Positions 43,963 to 55,399 of a DNA stretch of 64,000 nucleotides are shown here, one piece after another. The translations under genes were made by a program, and so were the position numbers. The notes below the pieces were generated by a model. That model made no database searches and was not told where the DNA came from. It saw nothing but the letters and a program-made list of their open reading frames with translations. Source of the stretch: Amblyomma americanum (Eukaryota; Arthropoda; Arachnida; Ixodida; Ixodidae); assembly GCF_052857255.1 (NCBI RefSeq), contig NW_027526505.1:124001-188000 (forward strand), in the 5' to 3' direction. Position 1 is the stretch's first letter. Every line of letters starts with the position of its first letter.

Positions 43963-46900
43963 AAGCAGCAACCTTTGAGGGGGAGGCTGCTCACCGACGA
44001 AATGTAACAGACCCTCCTACGCCGCAACTAGGTGGCCACCCGATGCCACGACCGAATGCCGTCCAACACCGTGAAACGCCGACTCGACGGGAATGCCACC
44101 TGACGTATCGAAATGAACCCGCGCCGCACCGCAGCCGTGACCGAACACCGCGCCGTACCGCTCACACGCCGTCTACGACAGCAAACCTGAGCATTTCCCT
44201 CGACGGAACAGACGTCACTGCACTCGTCGACACAGGGGCGGATTACTCTATCCTCAGTGGAAATTTCGCCGCCACTCTGAAAAAGGTCATCACTCCGTGG
44301 ATGGGCCCACAGATTCGTACAGCCGGGGGTCACTTAGTTACACCGACCGGGACTTGCACATCAAGAGTAGCAGTTCAAGGCGCAACCTACCTGGCAACGT
44401 TCGTTATACTCGAACATTGTTCACGTGACGTCATTCTCGGGATGGATTTCTTGACCGAGAATGGAGCGGTCATCGACCTCCAGTCAAAGGCCGTGTGTTT
44501 CTCCACAGAGAACGCAATACACAGAGATCCAGACCATCCGACCGCACTTTGCATCCTGGATGACCACGTCACCATCCCACCTCGTTCGAGTATTATGGTT
44601 TCTGTCGGCGCCAAGACTGTGCGGAATTTCGAAGGCGTCGCGGAAGGCAACCAGATCTTGCTTTTTGCCAGGAGCCTTGCTGTCGCCAGAGGAGTTGTTA
44701 ATCTCGTCGACGGAGAAACAGAAGTGCTGATAACCAATTTCGGTGGTGCACACCAACATCTGAATGTGGGAACCGTTGTGGCTCACGTTGATGCCATCGC
44801 TCATGTCAGCAGCACACCCAGTATTTCCACAATGTCGTTGTCGCAAGAGCAGAGCCCAGTCACTGGTTTCACGTTCGACGTCAATCCAGCACTCTCCCCG
44901 ACGCAGCAACAACAAGTTAAAGATCTTCTGCGCTACGGCGACATCTTCTCGGTATCATCGTGTGTTGGACGAACTAACCTAACGAAGCATCGCATTATTA
45001 CGGACGATAACGTGCACCCTCTCCGACAGTCCCCCTACCGAGTGTCTCCCGCTGAACGCGACGCTATTGGCCGCCAAATCAAAGAAATGCTCCGCGACGA
45101 CGTAATTCGTCCTTCCCGGAGTCCCTGGGCAGCGCCAGTCGTCCTTGTGAAGAAGAAAGACGGAACATTGCGGTTCTGTGTAGACTACCGTCGCTTAAAC
45201 AAAATAACCAAAAAGGATGTCTATCCTCTCCCCCGGATCGACGACGCTCTGGATCGCCTTTGTAGCGCTAAATACTTTTCTTCGATGGACCTCAAGTCAG
45301 GTTACTGGCAAATTGAGGTCGATGAGCGGGACCGTGAAAAAACAGCTTTTATTACTCCAGATGGCCTGTAGTAATTTACGGCCATGCCCTTTGGACTGTG
45401 CTCTGCACCGGCAACTTTCCAACGCCTCATGGATACCGTCCTTGCCGATTTAAAATGGCAGACGTGTCTCGTCTATCTTGACGATGTTGTCGTCTTCGCC
45501 CCGACTTTCCAGGAGCATCTTCACCGCCTCGAATTGGTCCTACAAGCAATAAGGTCTCCTGGACTCACGCTCAAAAATGAGAAATGCCACTTTGCGTATA
45601 CAGAGCTGAAGTTCTTAGGGCACGTTGTGAATCAAGCCGGTGTTCAGCCTGATCCTGAAAAAACAACAGCTATTGCCCATTTTCCGCCGCCCCAAGACCT
45701 GAAAGCTGTCCGCCGTTTTCTTGGATTGTGCGCGTGTTACCGTCGCTTCGTGAAAGATTTTGCTCGCATTGCCGAGCCGCTGACGTGCCTAACAAGGTCG
45801 GACACACCTTTCACATGGGAAGCAGCGCAAGAAAATGCATTCCGCAGCCTTCAAAGCCTCCTGCAGGCGCCTCCCGTTCTGGCTCACTTCGACGTAAACG
45901 CCGACACGGAGCTCCATACTGATGCCAGCAACATCGGCTTAGGTGCTGTCCTGGTCCAGATCCAAGCAGGTCAAGAACGGGTCATCGCTTACGCAAGTCG
46001 ATGTTTGTCACCAGCCGAATCAAACTATTCCGTTACCGAGAAAGAATGCCTTGCCATTGTATGGGCCACTTCGAAATTCCGACCGTACCTTTACGGCAAA
46101 AATTTTAAGGTGGTGACCGATCATCATGCCTTATGATGGCTCGCAAGCCTTAAAGACCCGTCCGCTCGCCTCGTCCGATGGAGTCTGCGGCTCCAGGAAT
46201 ACGACATGACTGTCGTGTACAAATCCGGGCGCAAGCACTCTGACGCCGATTGTCTGTCCCGCGCCCCAGTAGATCCTTCTACCGACGCCTGTAATGATGA
46301 CGACATCTTACTGACTGCTCTCAGCGCCTCCTGCCTCGCTGACCAACAATGCGCCGACCTCGAACTTCGAGACGTAATGGAATTTCTCAACGGCAGCAAC
46401 ACGACCGCCCCACGCGCTTTCAGGCGCGTGTTGCCATCTTTATGCATCCGCAATGGTCTTCTGGTCAAGAAAAATTTCGCTCCAAACAATACGCAATACC
46501 TAATCGTCGTACCGCCTAGCCTGCGCAATGAAATCCTCCAAGCCTCCCATGACGAACTCACTTCTGGACATTTGGGCATAGCCCGTACGCTAGCCCGAAT
46601 CCAAGAGAATTACTACTGGCCTCGTCTCCGTGCTGATGTCACTCACTACGTCAGAACGTGCCGAGCCTGTCAGCGTCGCAAGGTACCGTCAACCAAACAA
46701 GCTGGGTTCTTGATGCCCATTAGACCACCCACAAGGACCTTCCAACGAATAGGAATGGACATTCTGGGTCCGTTCCCGCGTTCGAACTCTGACAGCAAAT
46801 GGATAATTGTCGCGACGGACTACCTTACCCGCTATGCAGAAACGTCAGCTCTACCCAGCGGGACCGCTTTAGAAGTCGCTAAGTCCTTCGTGCATCAGAT

Positions 46901-47594
46901 CGTACTCCGCCATGGGGCACCTGAAGTGCTGATCACTGACAGAGGCCCTGCGTTCATGGCTGAGCTGCTGCAGGAGATCTTGGTTTACAGTCATACCGAC
47001 CACCGCCGAACAACGTCGTACCACCCTCAAACGAACGGGTTGACTGAAAGACTGAACCGAACCCTTTCTGACATGATTTCCATGTACGTCGATATTGAAC
47101 ACAAAACGTGGAACGAAGTGCTTCCTTATGTCACCTTCGCCTACAATACGGCCATGCAAGAAACAACGCAGATGTCCCCATTCCAACTCGTCTACGGCCG
47201 TGCAGTGACGACGATGCTCGACGCAATGTTACCACATCTGGACGACTCTAGCCTTCACACTGATACCTACACGTTCCTGGAACGCGTCGAAGCTGCTCGC
47301 CAACTGGCCAAAGTTCGAATTCAGGACCAACAACTTCGAGATGCAGATCGCTACAATCGGCGCCGTCAGGACGTCCATTATGCGCCTGGCGACCGTGTGT
47401 GGGTGTGGTTCCCCATTCTGCGACGAGGACTAAGCGAAAAACTCCTCCATCGCTACTTCGGACCATACCGCGTGGTCAGGTCATTGGGCGACCTCAACTA
47501 CGAGGTCATTTCCGATGGATTTCAGAAGTCCCGACGGTCTCCGTGCCCTGAAGTGGTTCACGTGGTCCGCCTGAAGCCTTATCACGATCGGTAG
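43920..47594 (+). pseudogene. pol of the gypsy element: protease, RT, RNase H, integrase; three stop codons
   Basis: One frame from 43920 to 47594, first ATG 44043. Protease LVDTGADYSIL at about 44223. RT: LRFCVDYRRLNKITKKDVYP, then catalytic YLDD at 45474-45485. RNase [16 protein letters not shown] near 45911. Integrase: HHCC zinc domain (46548-46680, ending CRACQRRK), core with D (MDILGPF), D (LITDRGPAF) and E (GLTERLNRT), and a GPY/F module (YFGPYRVV) near 47455. Stops: TAG 45369-45371 and TAA 45372-45374 side by side, and TGA 46134-46136; no frameshift. The frame is -1 to gag and overlaps it by 43 nt, so expression by -1 frameshifting is plausible (GGAAAAC at 43953-43959). Confidence 0.93.
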
Positions 47595-47663
47595 CCTCGC
47601 CCACTAACCCCGTTCAGTCCTTCCGACCTCTCCACTCACTCCCAGCATCGGGACGATGCTTCT

Positions 47664-47679
47664 TTTTGCCGGGGAGTAA
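47664..47679 (+). promoter_or_regulatory. Weak polypurine tract before the 3' LTR
   Basis: GGGGAGTAA directly precedes the 3' LTR. A purine run at this place normally primes plus-strand DNA synthesis; this one is short. Confidence 0.45.
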
Positions 47680-47864
47680 TGACACCGCCCATTCATCGTC
47701 GTCGTTCTACTAGAACCACGAGAGCGCGGAATGCGCGCGCGAGCTGGCCTTAGAAAAAGAAGCCGAAGTGTCTGGCTGCGAATGCTCCGCTTTTGGGACT
47801 GCTACTGACGTCCGCTGCAGTCACCTACTTTGACGTATCCAACCGAGCTGTACCACCCGTGACA
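47680..47864 (+). repeat. 3' LTR of the gypsy element
   Basis: 185 bp, TG…CA, two differences from the 5' LTR (98.9 percent identity by direct comparison), followed by ATAT. Confidence 0.95.
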
Positions 47865-47868
47865 ATAT

Positions 47869-50089
47869 CATCAAACTTGATCCAAATGAAACGTCACAAT
47901 ACACCGCAGGTAAATTAGTAACATCTGGCTTATCCGGCATGAAGTTGAAGTTGGAATAAATCGGAAACTGACCTCAAGCTTGATCAGGGACTTTTATGAG
48001 AAAGTTTATCTCCTTTTCTACGCATAATTCATAGCGATCAAAAAGGGGACAAGTTGAAGTATGAATTAAGGGCAAGTGATTGACGGAACCTATTCGTGTA
48101 TACGGAACTTATTCGTGTGAAAACAATTTCAAAGCATTGGGGTGTTGACGAAGGCGGAACTTAATTTCGTCTTGTTTTACTCAAGTGAGCATGACAATAA
48201 TTGCGCGACATAAGCTTTGCAGCTCTTTTTATAATGGTTTCAATATTGTTAACGAAGCCTTCGCTGAAGACACGTGGCTTATTAGGAGATTCTGGAATGG
48301 AATCGCGCAGGAGCAAGTTAACATGTGAACGCTTTTAGAATAAAGATGTTTGCGTCACTTGGCCTGCATAACCAAGACATACCTCGACAATATTTGTGTT
48401 ACTTTTACGTTATGCTTTACAGACACCATCCGAGAGTCTTTAAATATACAGCCATCTATCAACGAGTTTCAGTTCTATTCAAATTTAAAAATCTGCAGTA
48501 TTGATCATAGAAGTCATATTATTACATTATGAAAATTTTTTCGTATAATTATTGGGAATAAATGAGCTTAGCATAAAATACTCCTATTATCACGGTAACT
48601 GAGCTAGAATCCTTTAGGATCGCGCTGCACTTAGATGACTTCGAATGGGTTTGTCGAAAAATTCACTTAATTTAACTTCATGCTAATTTATACAAACCCA
48701 TATTGGCCGCTTCTACAAACAATAAAGCATTATATGAGTGCCTTCGAAGGCGATAAGAATTGAAATTAAAACCCGTTCGCGGACTCTCTTGTCAAAACCG
48801 AATTCTTCGCCCATTACGCTGCTGTCGTAAGGCTGTGCCAGCATGGCAGACGGCATTTTTTAAGTTCGTAATCCTCATAGAATAGTGAATGGCGAATGAT
48901 GCCCTGTCGTTTCCTTCTTGTTCTAACTCTTTCTCGCTGCGCCGTTCTTCTTCGTGCAATAAAAAATATATTTAATTTCTTGCCCTAGTGCATTTCCTTC
49001 TCTGCCTGGTAATCGCGTACTGTGTCATTCATTTATCGTTCACATCATCCGTTTCGTTTCTGTTTTAATGCGAACGTCAGCGCGCCATTGCTGCAGAGAG
49101 CTATTGACGCGTTCGTTGAACCCACGTTCCAATACTGGTGATGAGGCTCCAAGCATAATTTTGTGCACCATGACGCGCCATCGAAAGGCGGCAAAAGACC
49201 GGAAGCGCCACCATGAATTAACCGGTAAACAAACAGTAGGTAAACAGTCGAGACAGGCACATCAAGCCGACATGTGGCATACAGCGTGCCCCAAAGGTAT
49301 TAAGGAGAAGTAATTTTATCTCGAGCCGACTTCTGTCCCTGATGGATCGGAGAATTAATTTCGGATAGGGCATGGCAGTTTGAACGCTGGAGAAATTGCT
49401 TAGTGGCGGCGTCAATAGCTCTGCTAAATGAAAACGCTCAAAAACGCTTTGGGGCTACCACGCATTCCAGACGCTATGGCACATGGCTGTCAGAGCCATT
49501 TAAGGAAGAAAAGATAAGAAATTTTATGGGAATCGGCCCTATGATTAATGTCCGTGTACCGCTGTCGCTGAGAACCTGCTGGTTGATTCTTCTAGACATT
49601 GGTGATTTAATTATAAAAATTTTGATGGAACTTAGTCACGTTAAATAGCTAAGATATGAGCACTTTTCCGGCACTGAATTATGGCTTGATAGGCAATAAG
49701 CACACTCCGAGAATAAATGTAAATTTTCAACCCCTCTTTACCATTTTATCGAAGCGTTTCAATGCGGCGTTTCGTCTGAAAAACGAGAGGTCAGCAGCAA
49801 GCACTTAGTAGGTATCAAAAAACACGACAGCAGAGGAAATTCTACAGGTAATGAACAAGTGGATACATTCTGACCAAGCCAAAACACATTCAAATCTATT
49901 GATCTCAATATTTCTTGTGGAGCTGAGGCGACGCTAAGAGGTCGCCGTTGCCAGATTTATTCAAATCCATCGATCTTCCCCTTCAATGATTCATTTTCCT
50001 CATGATCCCCCTCCCCCTGTCAGATAAAGTCACGGGTAAGCACTATGCAGCACTGAGATGGACATGTCTTCTCAACTACCATGCCTAAT
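47869..50089. other. No recognisable gene
   Basis: AT-rich with short frames. The left edge continues the pre-insertion sequence of the gypsy target. No repeat or domain recognised. Confidence 0.5.
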
Positions 50090-50635
50090 TACATAATCAT
50101 CTCCAGCAGCCTGACTATGCCCGCTCCAGGCGAAAGGCCGCCCCCATGTCTCTCGAAAAAACCATGTCGAGAGCCAGCAGCGGCCAATTCATTTATGCAA
50201 ACTTCCTCATCTTATCCGCCCACCTAACCTTCCCCCGCTCCCTGCTATGCTTGCGTTTTGTTCGAACCCCATCCGTCCTCCTAAAGATGGTAGGTAATCT
50301 TGCCTTTGCATTACATGTCCTTTTCCTATTTCTCCTTAAATTTTTCTGCGATTTCATTACCTATCACTTGTTCCCTGACCCACTCTGCCCTCTGCCTCTG
50401 TCTTGACGTTACACCTTGGGTTGTTGTGTCCATTTTACGCCACGTTATCTTCAATTTAAGATGGAACATTTTATGACTACCACACTTCCGCCCCATACGT
50501 GAAGACCGGTTAGATCCAGCCGTTATATATTTTTATGTCGCGCGATACCAGTAAACTCTCATTGATGGTCTGAGAGCATGTGCCAAATGCGCTCCGCACC
50601 ATTCTTATATTGCCAATGATATCAGACGGGTATTC
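50090..50635 (-). mobile_element. RTE/BovB-type LINE fragment (RT C-terminal part)
   Basis: Plus-strand landmarks of an RTE-type element read on the minus strand: CAGCAGCCTGACTATGCCCG at 50105, CATCTTATCCGCCCACCTAA near 50207, ATTACCTATCACTTGTTCCC near 50356, GACGTTACACC near 50405, CCCCATACGTGAAGACCGGT near 50493, CAGCCGTTATATA near 50518 and GTGCCAAATGCGCTCCGCAC near 50580. No open frame remains. Confidence 0.68.
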
Positions 50636-50790
50636 TGGGGCTTGGATTGGGAACAGCTGGGGATAAGATTGAATGAAAATTATCTTACCCTGCGATTCGC
50701 TGATGAAGTTGCCTTGCTAAGTCCCTTATGGGACCAACTGCAATGGAAAATCGGAGCCGAATGGTGTGTCTAAAAAATAATATTCTCAGG
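50636..50790 (+). pseudogene. RTE/BovB-type RT fragment, opposite strand
   Basis: Plus strand: WGLDWEQLGIRLNENYL, then LRFADEVALLS, the RTE RT catalytic box (FADD-type, here FADE), in one frame from 50636. The neighbouring 546 bp carry RTE sequence on the other strand, so the two form an inverted junction at about 50635. Confidence 0.65.
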
Positions 50791-51333
50791 AAGTGGTGAT
50801 TGCAGTCCGAAGAGCAGCAAGCCTGCGAAAATGGTGTCTAAACAAAACTCTTTATGGACTGCACCTACAATGGACTGAGCGACTCGGCGGTGGCGTAGCA
50901 ACAAGCGTGCTCGGCGATCGTCGAGCAGAATGCCCGCCGCTGTCGGTTGTGCTCAAGTTAAAGCTTATAGCGAAGTTTCGGGATAAAGCGTGCAAAGTTA
51001 CTAAAACATTCTGGAACCAACGTAGAATTGGCTCTGCCTGAATTCGATCAAACGAAATAAATCTGGTCGCGTTTTCCATCACAAATAAAGCGATAAAGCA
51101 GCGAAGCGGCCGATTTGAAGAATGAACAAACACTACAAAGATTCGCAGCATTACTCCTCTCTCAAAGAAGCATCGACCCGATGCATTAAAACAAATAATG
51201 CGACTAGCAACAAATAAAGCCGATCGTGCGAAGATAAACTAAGAGTGTGAAAATGCAGAGGCCTTTTGCGCGCATAATAGGGCTTCAGACGGACGACATA
51301 AACAACTTCTGGTCGCAAGCAGCGTCGCTGGGA
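50791..51333. other. Unassigned, possibly 3' flank of the gypsy fragment
   Basis: No motif recognised. The part nearest 51333 may be the 3' untranslated region of the minus-strand gypsy fragment that follows. Confidence 0.4.
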
Positions 51334-52330
51334 TTAAGTCATTGCGTTAGGGATGACTTCATAACGCAGTTCACCTAGCCGACGAAGAACCTTGCACGGG
51401 CCGAAATAGCGGCGCAAAAGCTTTTCACTCAATCTACAGCGGCGAACGGGCAGCCAAACATAAACTTGGTCTCCTGGCTTGTATTCCGCGCTGCGTCTTC
51501 GTAGGTTGTAACGTCTGGCGTCGGTCCGTTGCATGTCTTTGATCCGTAATCGGGCAAGCCTTCGAGCTTCTTCCGCGCGTTGAAGGTAGACGGCGACGTT
51601 GACGTTTCCTTCTTCGATATCGTTGGGAAGCATGGCGTCTAGCGTGGTCGTTGCCTCTCTGCCAAGGGCTAGCCTAAAAGGCGTCATCTGGGTGGTCTCC
51701 TGCACTGCGGTGTTGTAGGCGGAGGCGACATAAGGCACGATGGCGTCCCAGGTATTGTGTTTGGCGCCGACATACATGGCGAGCATATCGGCGATGGTTT
51801 TGTTCAGACGCTCGGTCAGCCCGTTGGTTTGTGGATGGTATGCAGTTGTCCTGCGGTGGCTGGTTTGGCTGTAACGCAGGATGGCTTGCGTTAGTTTCGG
51901 CGTGAGTGCTCTTCCTCTGTCAGTGATGAGCACATCTGGGCTGCCGTGTCGGAGAAAATTGCACCCCATGAAATATTTGGTGGCTTGTGCTGCTGTTCTG
52001 TTCGATAGGGCAATTGCCTCCGCGTAGCGGGTCAGGTAGTCGGTCGCTATGATGATCCACTTAATTCCAGCGTTGACTTTGGGAAGGGGCCTAGGAAGTT
52101 CATGCCGATCTGCTGAACTTGCCTTGAGGTGGGTTCAATGGTGTTCAGAAATCCTGCTGGTTGGGTGGAAGGGGTCTTTCGTCGCTGACAATCTCGGCAA
52201 GTTTTCACATAATGTGCGACATCGGCAGACAGTCGAGCCAAGTAATACTTGTCTTGAAGCCGGCGGAGGGTACGAGTAAACCCTATATGTTCAGCTGTCA
52301 GCTCGGCGTGTGAAGCCTGTGGAAGTACAT
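51334..52330 (-). pseudogene. Second gypsy element fragment: integrase
   Basis: Minus strand, from about 52330: HAELTAEHIGFTRTLRRLQ, then HYVKTCRDCQRRKTPS (HHCC zinc domain) and GMNFLGPFP in one frame. A shift near 52080 moves to the frame with ATDYLTRYAEAIAL. Then 51969-51334 is open for 211 codons: LITDRGRAL, TAYHPQTNGLTERLNKTIAD, SAYNTAVQETTQMTPF and a GPY/F-like YFGPCKVLRRLGELRYEVI. Core acids: the first motif reads NFLG where the intact element has DILG, so one catalytic Asp is lost; the second D and the E are kept. Related to, but clearly diverged from, the element at 42415. Confidence 0.88.
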
Positions 52331-53435
52331 TGCCTATTGAGATAGTAACAAGGCGGGTAAATTTGTGCCGCCCTGTGTTCTAAACCTATTCGCGCCTGTG
52401 AAGTTTATATATTTGATTTTGCCCCGAGGCTTCCACCCCAGACAAGATGGTTTTTTCCTCATCGAGGCACTTAGTGTTAGCGCACAAAAAGGCTGTCCTC
52501 AGTAACACCGGTGCGTTGCAGACGTACAACAATATTCACTTCCTCTTAGCACGTAGATCTCAACTCAGGCTAGCCTGCAGTCAAACCGTGTCCAAACTCA
52601 ACACCCGTATTATGAATACGCCTTGCGAGACAGTGGAATCATTGCTCTTCAACAACAGTGAGCACACATCTGACGAGTCTGTTCTATTTTCCGCATTTCT
52701 GCAGCTACTCTGTGGCGCCTCTGTGGAAAGTGCGAGTTTGGCCGACAACTGCATTCACTGCACCGCGACCGAGTAGTACGCGGAATCTGAGAGTAAACGC
52801 TTCAGTGTCGCCTCTTGTGGGTGCCTGATTTGAGCTGCATGAATTCATCGACGCTTGAAATTCTTCCGAAAACGCTGCATCTAAGAAACTTGTGATGATA
52901 AAAGACAAAAGCGACACATAATTAGCTACCAAATTAAAACCGCATTGCTTGAGTTTCGCCTACCAGAAACAAATGGAAAACTGTTTCCGTTAATTGCGAC
53001 AGACCTCACGCACCCAGTACTTGCTAGTTTTCGAGCGAAAAATGTCTTGGGGCTGGGGCAAAGAACTGATCGTTAAAGCTTGCCGAAAGAAGGCTGCTAC
53101 CGAAAAAACAGCAGTATGAGCACAAGTTCTGGAGTATACATTCGAACGTCGCATAAGAATTTGATCAGGGAAAAAGTTGTACGAAAGCCATCTCGAATGG
53201 AGCAACAGGAATGTCCGCTCAACATTTACACCATCTCAAAAGAATGTTGGCAATCCTTAGTTAATTGTTTAAATGCCTTGGCTATTTTTGTTCCAGGTAA
53301 TTATATTTACATTTCTACGTTAGGAATATGACACGCCAGAGAAAACTGCATGTGGCAATATATGGCCACATATGGCCATATAAGCGGATTTGGTCAGTCT
53401 CTACTTCAGATTCATAGACCATTGGAAGCCATCAT
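52331..53435. other. No recognisable feature
   Basis: Short frames only. The frame at 52447-52776 has no recognisable domain. Confidence 0.5.
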
Positions 53436-53630
53436 GCAACTGATAGCTCAGTGGTGTTACGGTTATGCGATGCGCCACGGTCCCGAAAGGTGGCTACTTC
53501 AAACGAAGCTATTGGTGGAGCATTTGAGACCCAGGTTGCTCGGTCTGAGCAACCTCTCGCGACTAATCATTACTTTGAAGGCCACCTGTGATAGTGGCAC
53601 AGGTTGTAATGATGTCACAGGATTCGCACC
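53436..53630 (+). mobile_element. SINE-like unit with tRNA-like head
   Basis: CTGATAGCTCAGTGGTGTTA holds a perfect tRNA A-box match (TAGCTCAGTGG). A weak B-box-like CTTCAAACGAA follows 50-60 bp later. The body TTGAGACCCAGGTTGCTCGG … GGCCACCTGTGATAGTGGCA resembles a tick SINE body I recall. Not a tRNA gene: no acceptor-stem pairing. Boundaries approximate. Confidence 0.5.
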
Positions 53631-55038
53631 CCGTAACGCGTTACATGTACTGTTGTCGCCATTACATCTTTGCCATTGTATCGCCATTGTATGGGGGTTG
53701 GTTCGGTGCACTGGGAACCCGACTAAAGTGATATCACTACGTTTCAGAGCCCTTTACAAGCCCTCATCTGTCAGCGAGCGCTCTGGTGACAATTCCCTCG
53801 GTTATTTCAAGAGTGACTGGAAAAAAATGCGTGGTCTCTTAATGCCTCATTAGACTGCACATGCTCCCTTTCTGAAGCTTCTTAAAGCACGTGATTTACT
53901 GCTCCTACATCACGGAACGCTTGACACTGCATTGGACATGTTGCGTGAATAAATTTCATTTCAGTCAATCCAGTGTTCACATCGACCAGGAAAGTCATGC
54001 TAGTAATCTAGGAGAACGGAAGCCTCTTCTTCTGGAGAGATTACAAGAGCATAGTTAATCATGCAAATCAGTGTGGCACCTCCACACTAACGACAGTTAA
54101 TGGCTGTTCGCTAACAGCTGATGCTATTCTTTCTCGACCTCAGAAAAGCTAGTCAAGAGCTTGCGGGCAATGAAGCAACAGCTTTGCTGCTCGCTGCAAA
54201 CATATAACGGGGTATTTTCAAAGTACCAAGACTCTCCTTTGTTGCGCCATCCATACGCGCTTTATTCCAGAGGTACCTAGAAAAACTGGTGGCAGATTTT
54301 CCAAAGCCACAAAAATGATGTCATTTTGGAAACACTAGAGGCTGAATAGCTGCAATGAACATCAGTTCCGCATTGGTTAGGATCCGAGACGAAGGTTCTC
54401 ATTTAAACTCAGACAGTTGTACCTGCGGGGCTGCATAAATCACATTCCACTTCCACTGACTGACAGAATCGGAGACACAAAAAGAAGATAAAAGTGAAGC
54501 TTTCATGACCATCCAGAAAGAAACAAGAAGTTGCAGTTCCAATGCTTAATTGCAGGGCTCAAATATTACAGCAGGTTGTTTCACGGAGATAATGCTACCA
54601 TGAAAAATTTCTTCTTTTTCTCAGGAAAGCGGCAGACCGGAGAGAATGGATGAAGACGCAGTACGCTTCCGAAAAGTTAAACACATAATCCAGTATTCAG
54701 CAGTTCTTACGCACTCAGACCTTCACAAGCCATTGAAACGTCAAGGCACGGTCTGGAGTTTGATTATAGCCATCGGAAACAATATGACCGACAGGCAGCT
54801 GTGGTATTTCGCCAAGAAATATAATACTATTAACGCAACTACTCGAATATATATCGAGAACCTCTAGCAGTGTTTGCGGGAGTTAAAATGTATAACCATT
54901 GCCTTTCCGGTCAAAAACTCAAAAATTTCACTGATCCCAAACGCTTAGTTTGTATGTTGCACTACAGCAAGCCGATGCCAGTACTCCTATCAGAAAACGT
55001 CTTGTTGGGCTAGTTGGTAATTGATCATTGCAGTTAAC
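53631..55038. other. No recognisable feature
   Basis: Short frames only; no motif. Just before the hairpin, TTGGGCTAGTTGGTAATTGA (55004) resembles sequence that I recall flanking the same hairpin repeat elsewhere in ticks. Confidence 0.45.
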
Positions 55039-55138
55039 GGCGCCAAAATCACACACACATCACGAGAAAAGAGAACGGGACAGAGGCGCTCTGTCCCGTT
55101 CTCTTCTCTCGTGCGTGTGTGCGTGTGGTTTTGGCGCC
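55039..55138. repeat. 100 bp inverted repeat (hairpin / fold-back)
   Basis: Arms of 47 and 50 bp around a GCG centre, starting and ending GGCGCC. The inner 20 bp of each arm (AGAGAACGGGACAGAG and its complement) is perfect; the outer part varies in the CA/TG-rich tract. Composition suggests a miniature fold-back element. Confidence 0.9.
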
Positions 55139-55156
55139 TTTTGAATCCTATAAGAC

Positions 55157-55399
55157 CTCATGCCCCGCTGTAGTTTGCTTCTTTTGCAAAATCACTACGA
55201 ACTTGTTTACAGACCGTCCAAAGATATGGCTAATGCAAACTCTCTCAGCATACTTCCACTTCCGGCGGACACTGTTGACATGCCGTCCTTGATTGAAGTT
55301 CTGTTGTTAGAGGTTCTGCCAGAGAAACCGTCGATTCTGCGCAAGCAGCATCTGCCACACAAAAGGCTCCGGTTTTCTCTCGTCGGTTGGGTTGTATAA
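55157..55399 (+). pseudogene. Third gypsy fragment: RNase H to integrase linker
   Basis: An open frame reading HYELVYRPSKDMANANSLSI, LPLPADTVDMPSLIEVLLLE, VLPEKPS. The YELVYRPSKxxANADxLSRLPLP pattern is the region after RNase H in a different gypsy lineage from the element at 42415 (which has MTVVYKSGRKHSDADCLSRAP at the same place). Only about 80 codons remain; the hairpin at 55039-55138 abuts the left side. Confidence 0.75.

Larger units (their letters stand above)
42411..47868 (+). mobile_element. Full-length Ty3/gypsy LTR retrotransposon with ATAT target duplication
   Basis: 5,450 bp element (42415-47864) flanked by ATAT at 42411-42414 and 47865-47868. The LTRs are 185 bp each and differ at two positions. 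Internal order is primer-binding-like site, gag with CCHC knuckle, pol with protease, RT, RNase H and integrase, then 3' LTR: the Ty3/gypsy (Metaviridae) order. No envelope-like frame. The empty site would be TGATATCA, a palindrome. One frameshift in gag and three stop codons in pol make this copy non-coding, but everything else is intact, indicating recent insertion. Confidence 0.95.

Noticed and set aside
53436..53510. A tRNA gene, because of a perfect A box
   Set aside because: No acceptor stem, no clear anticodon arm and a poor B box; the downstream body is SINE-like.
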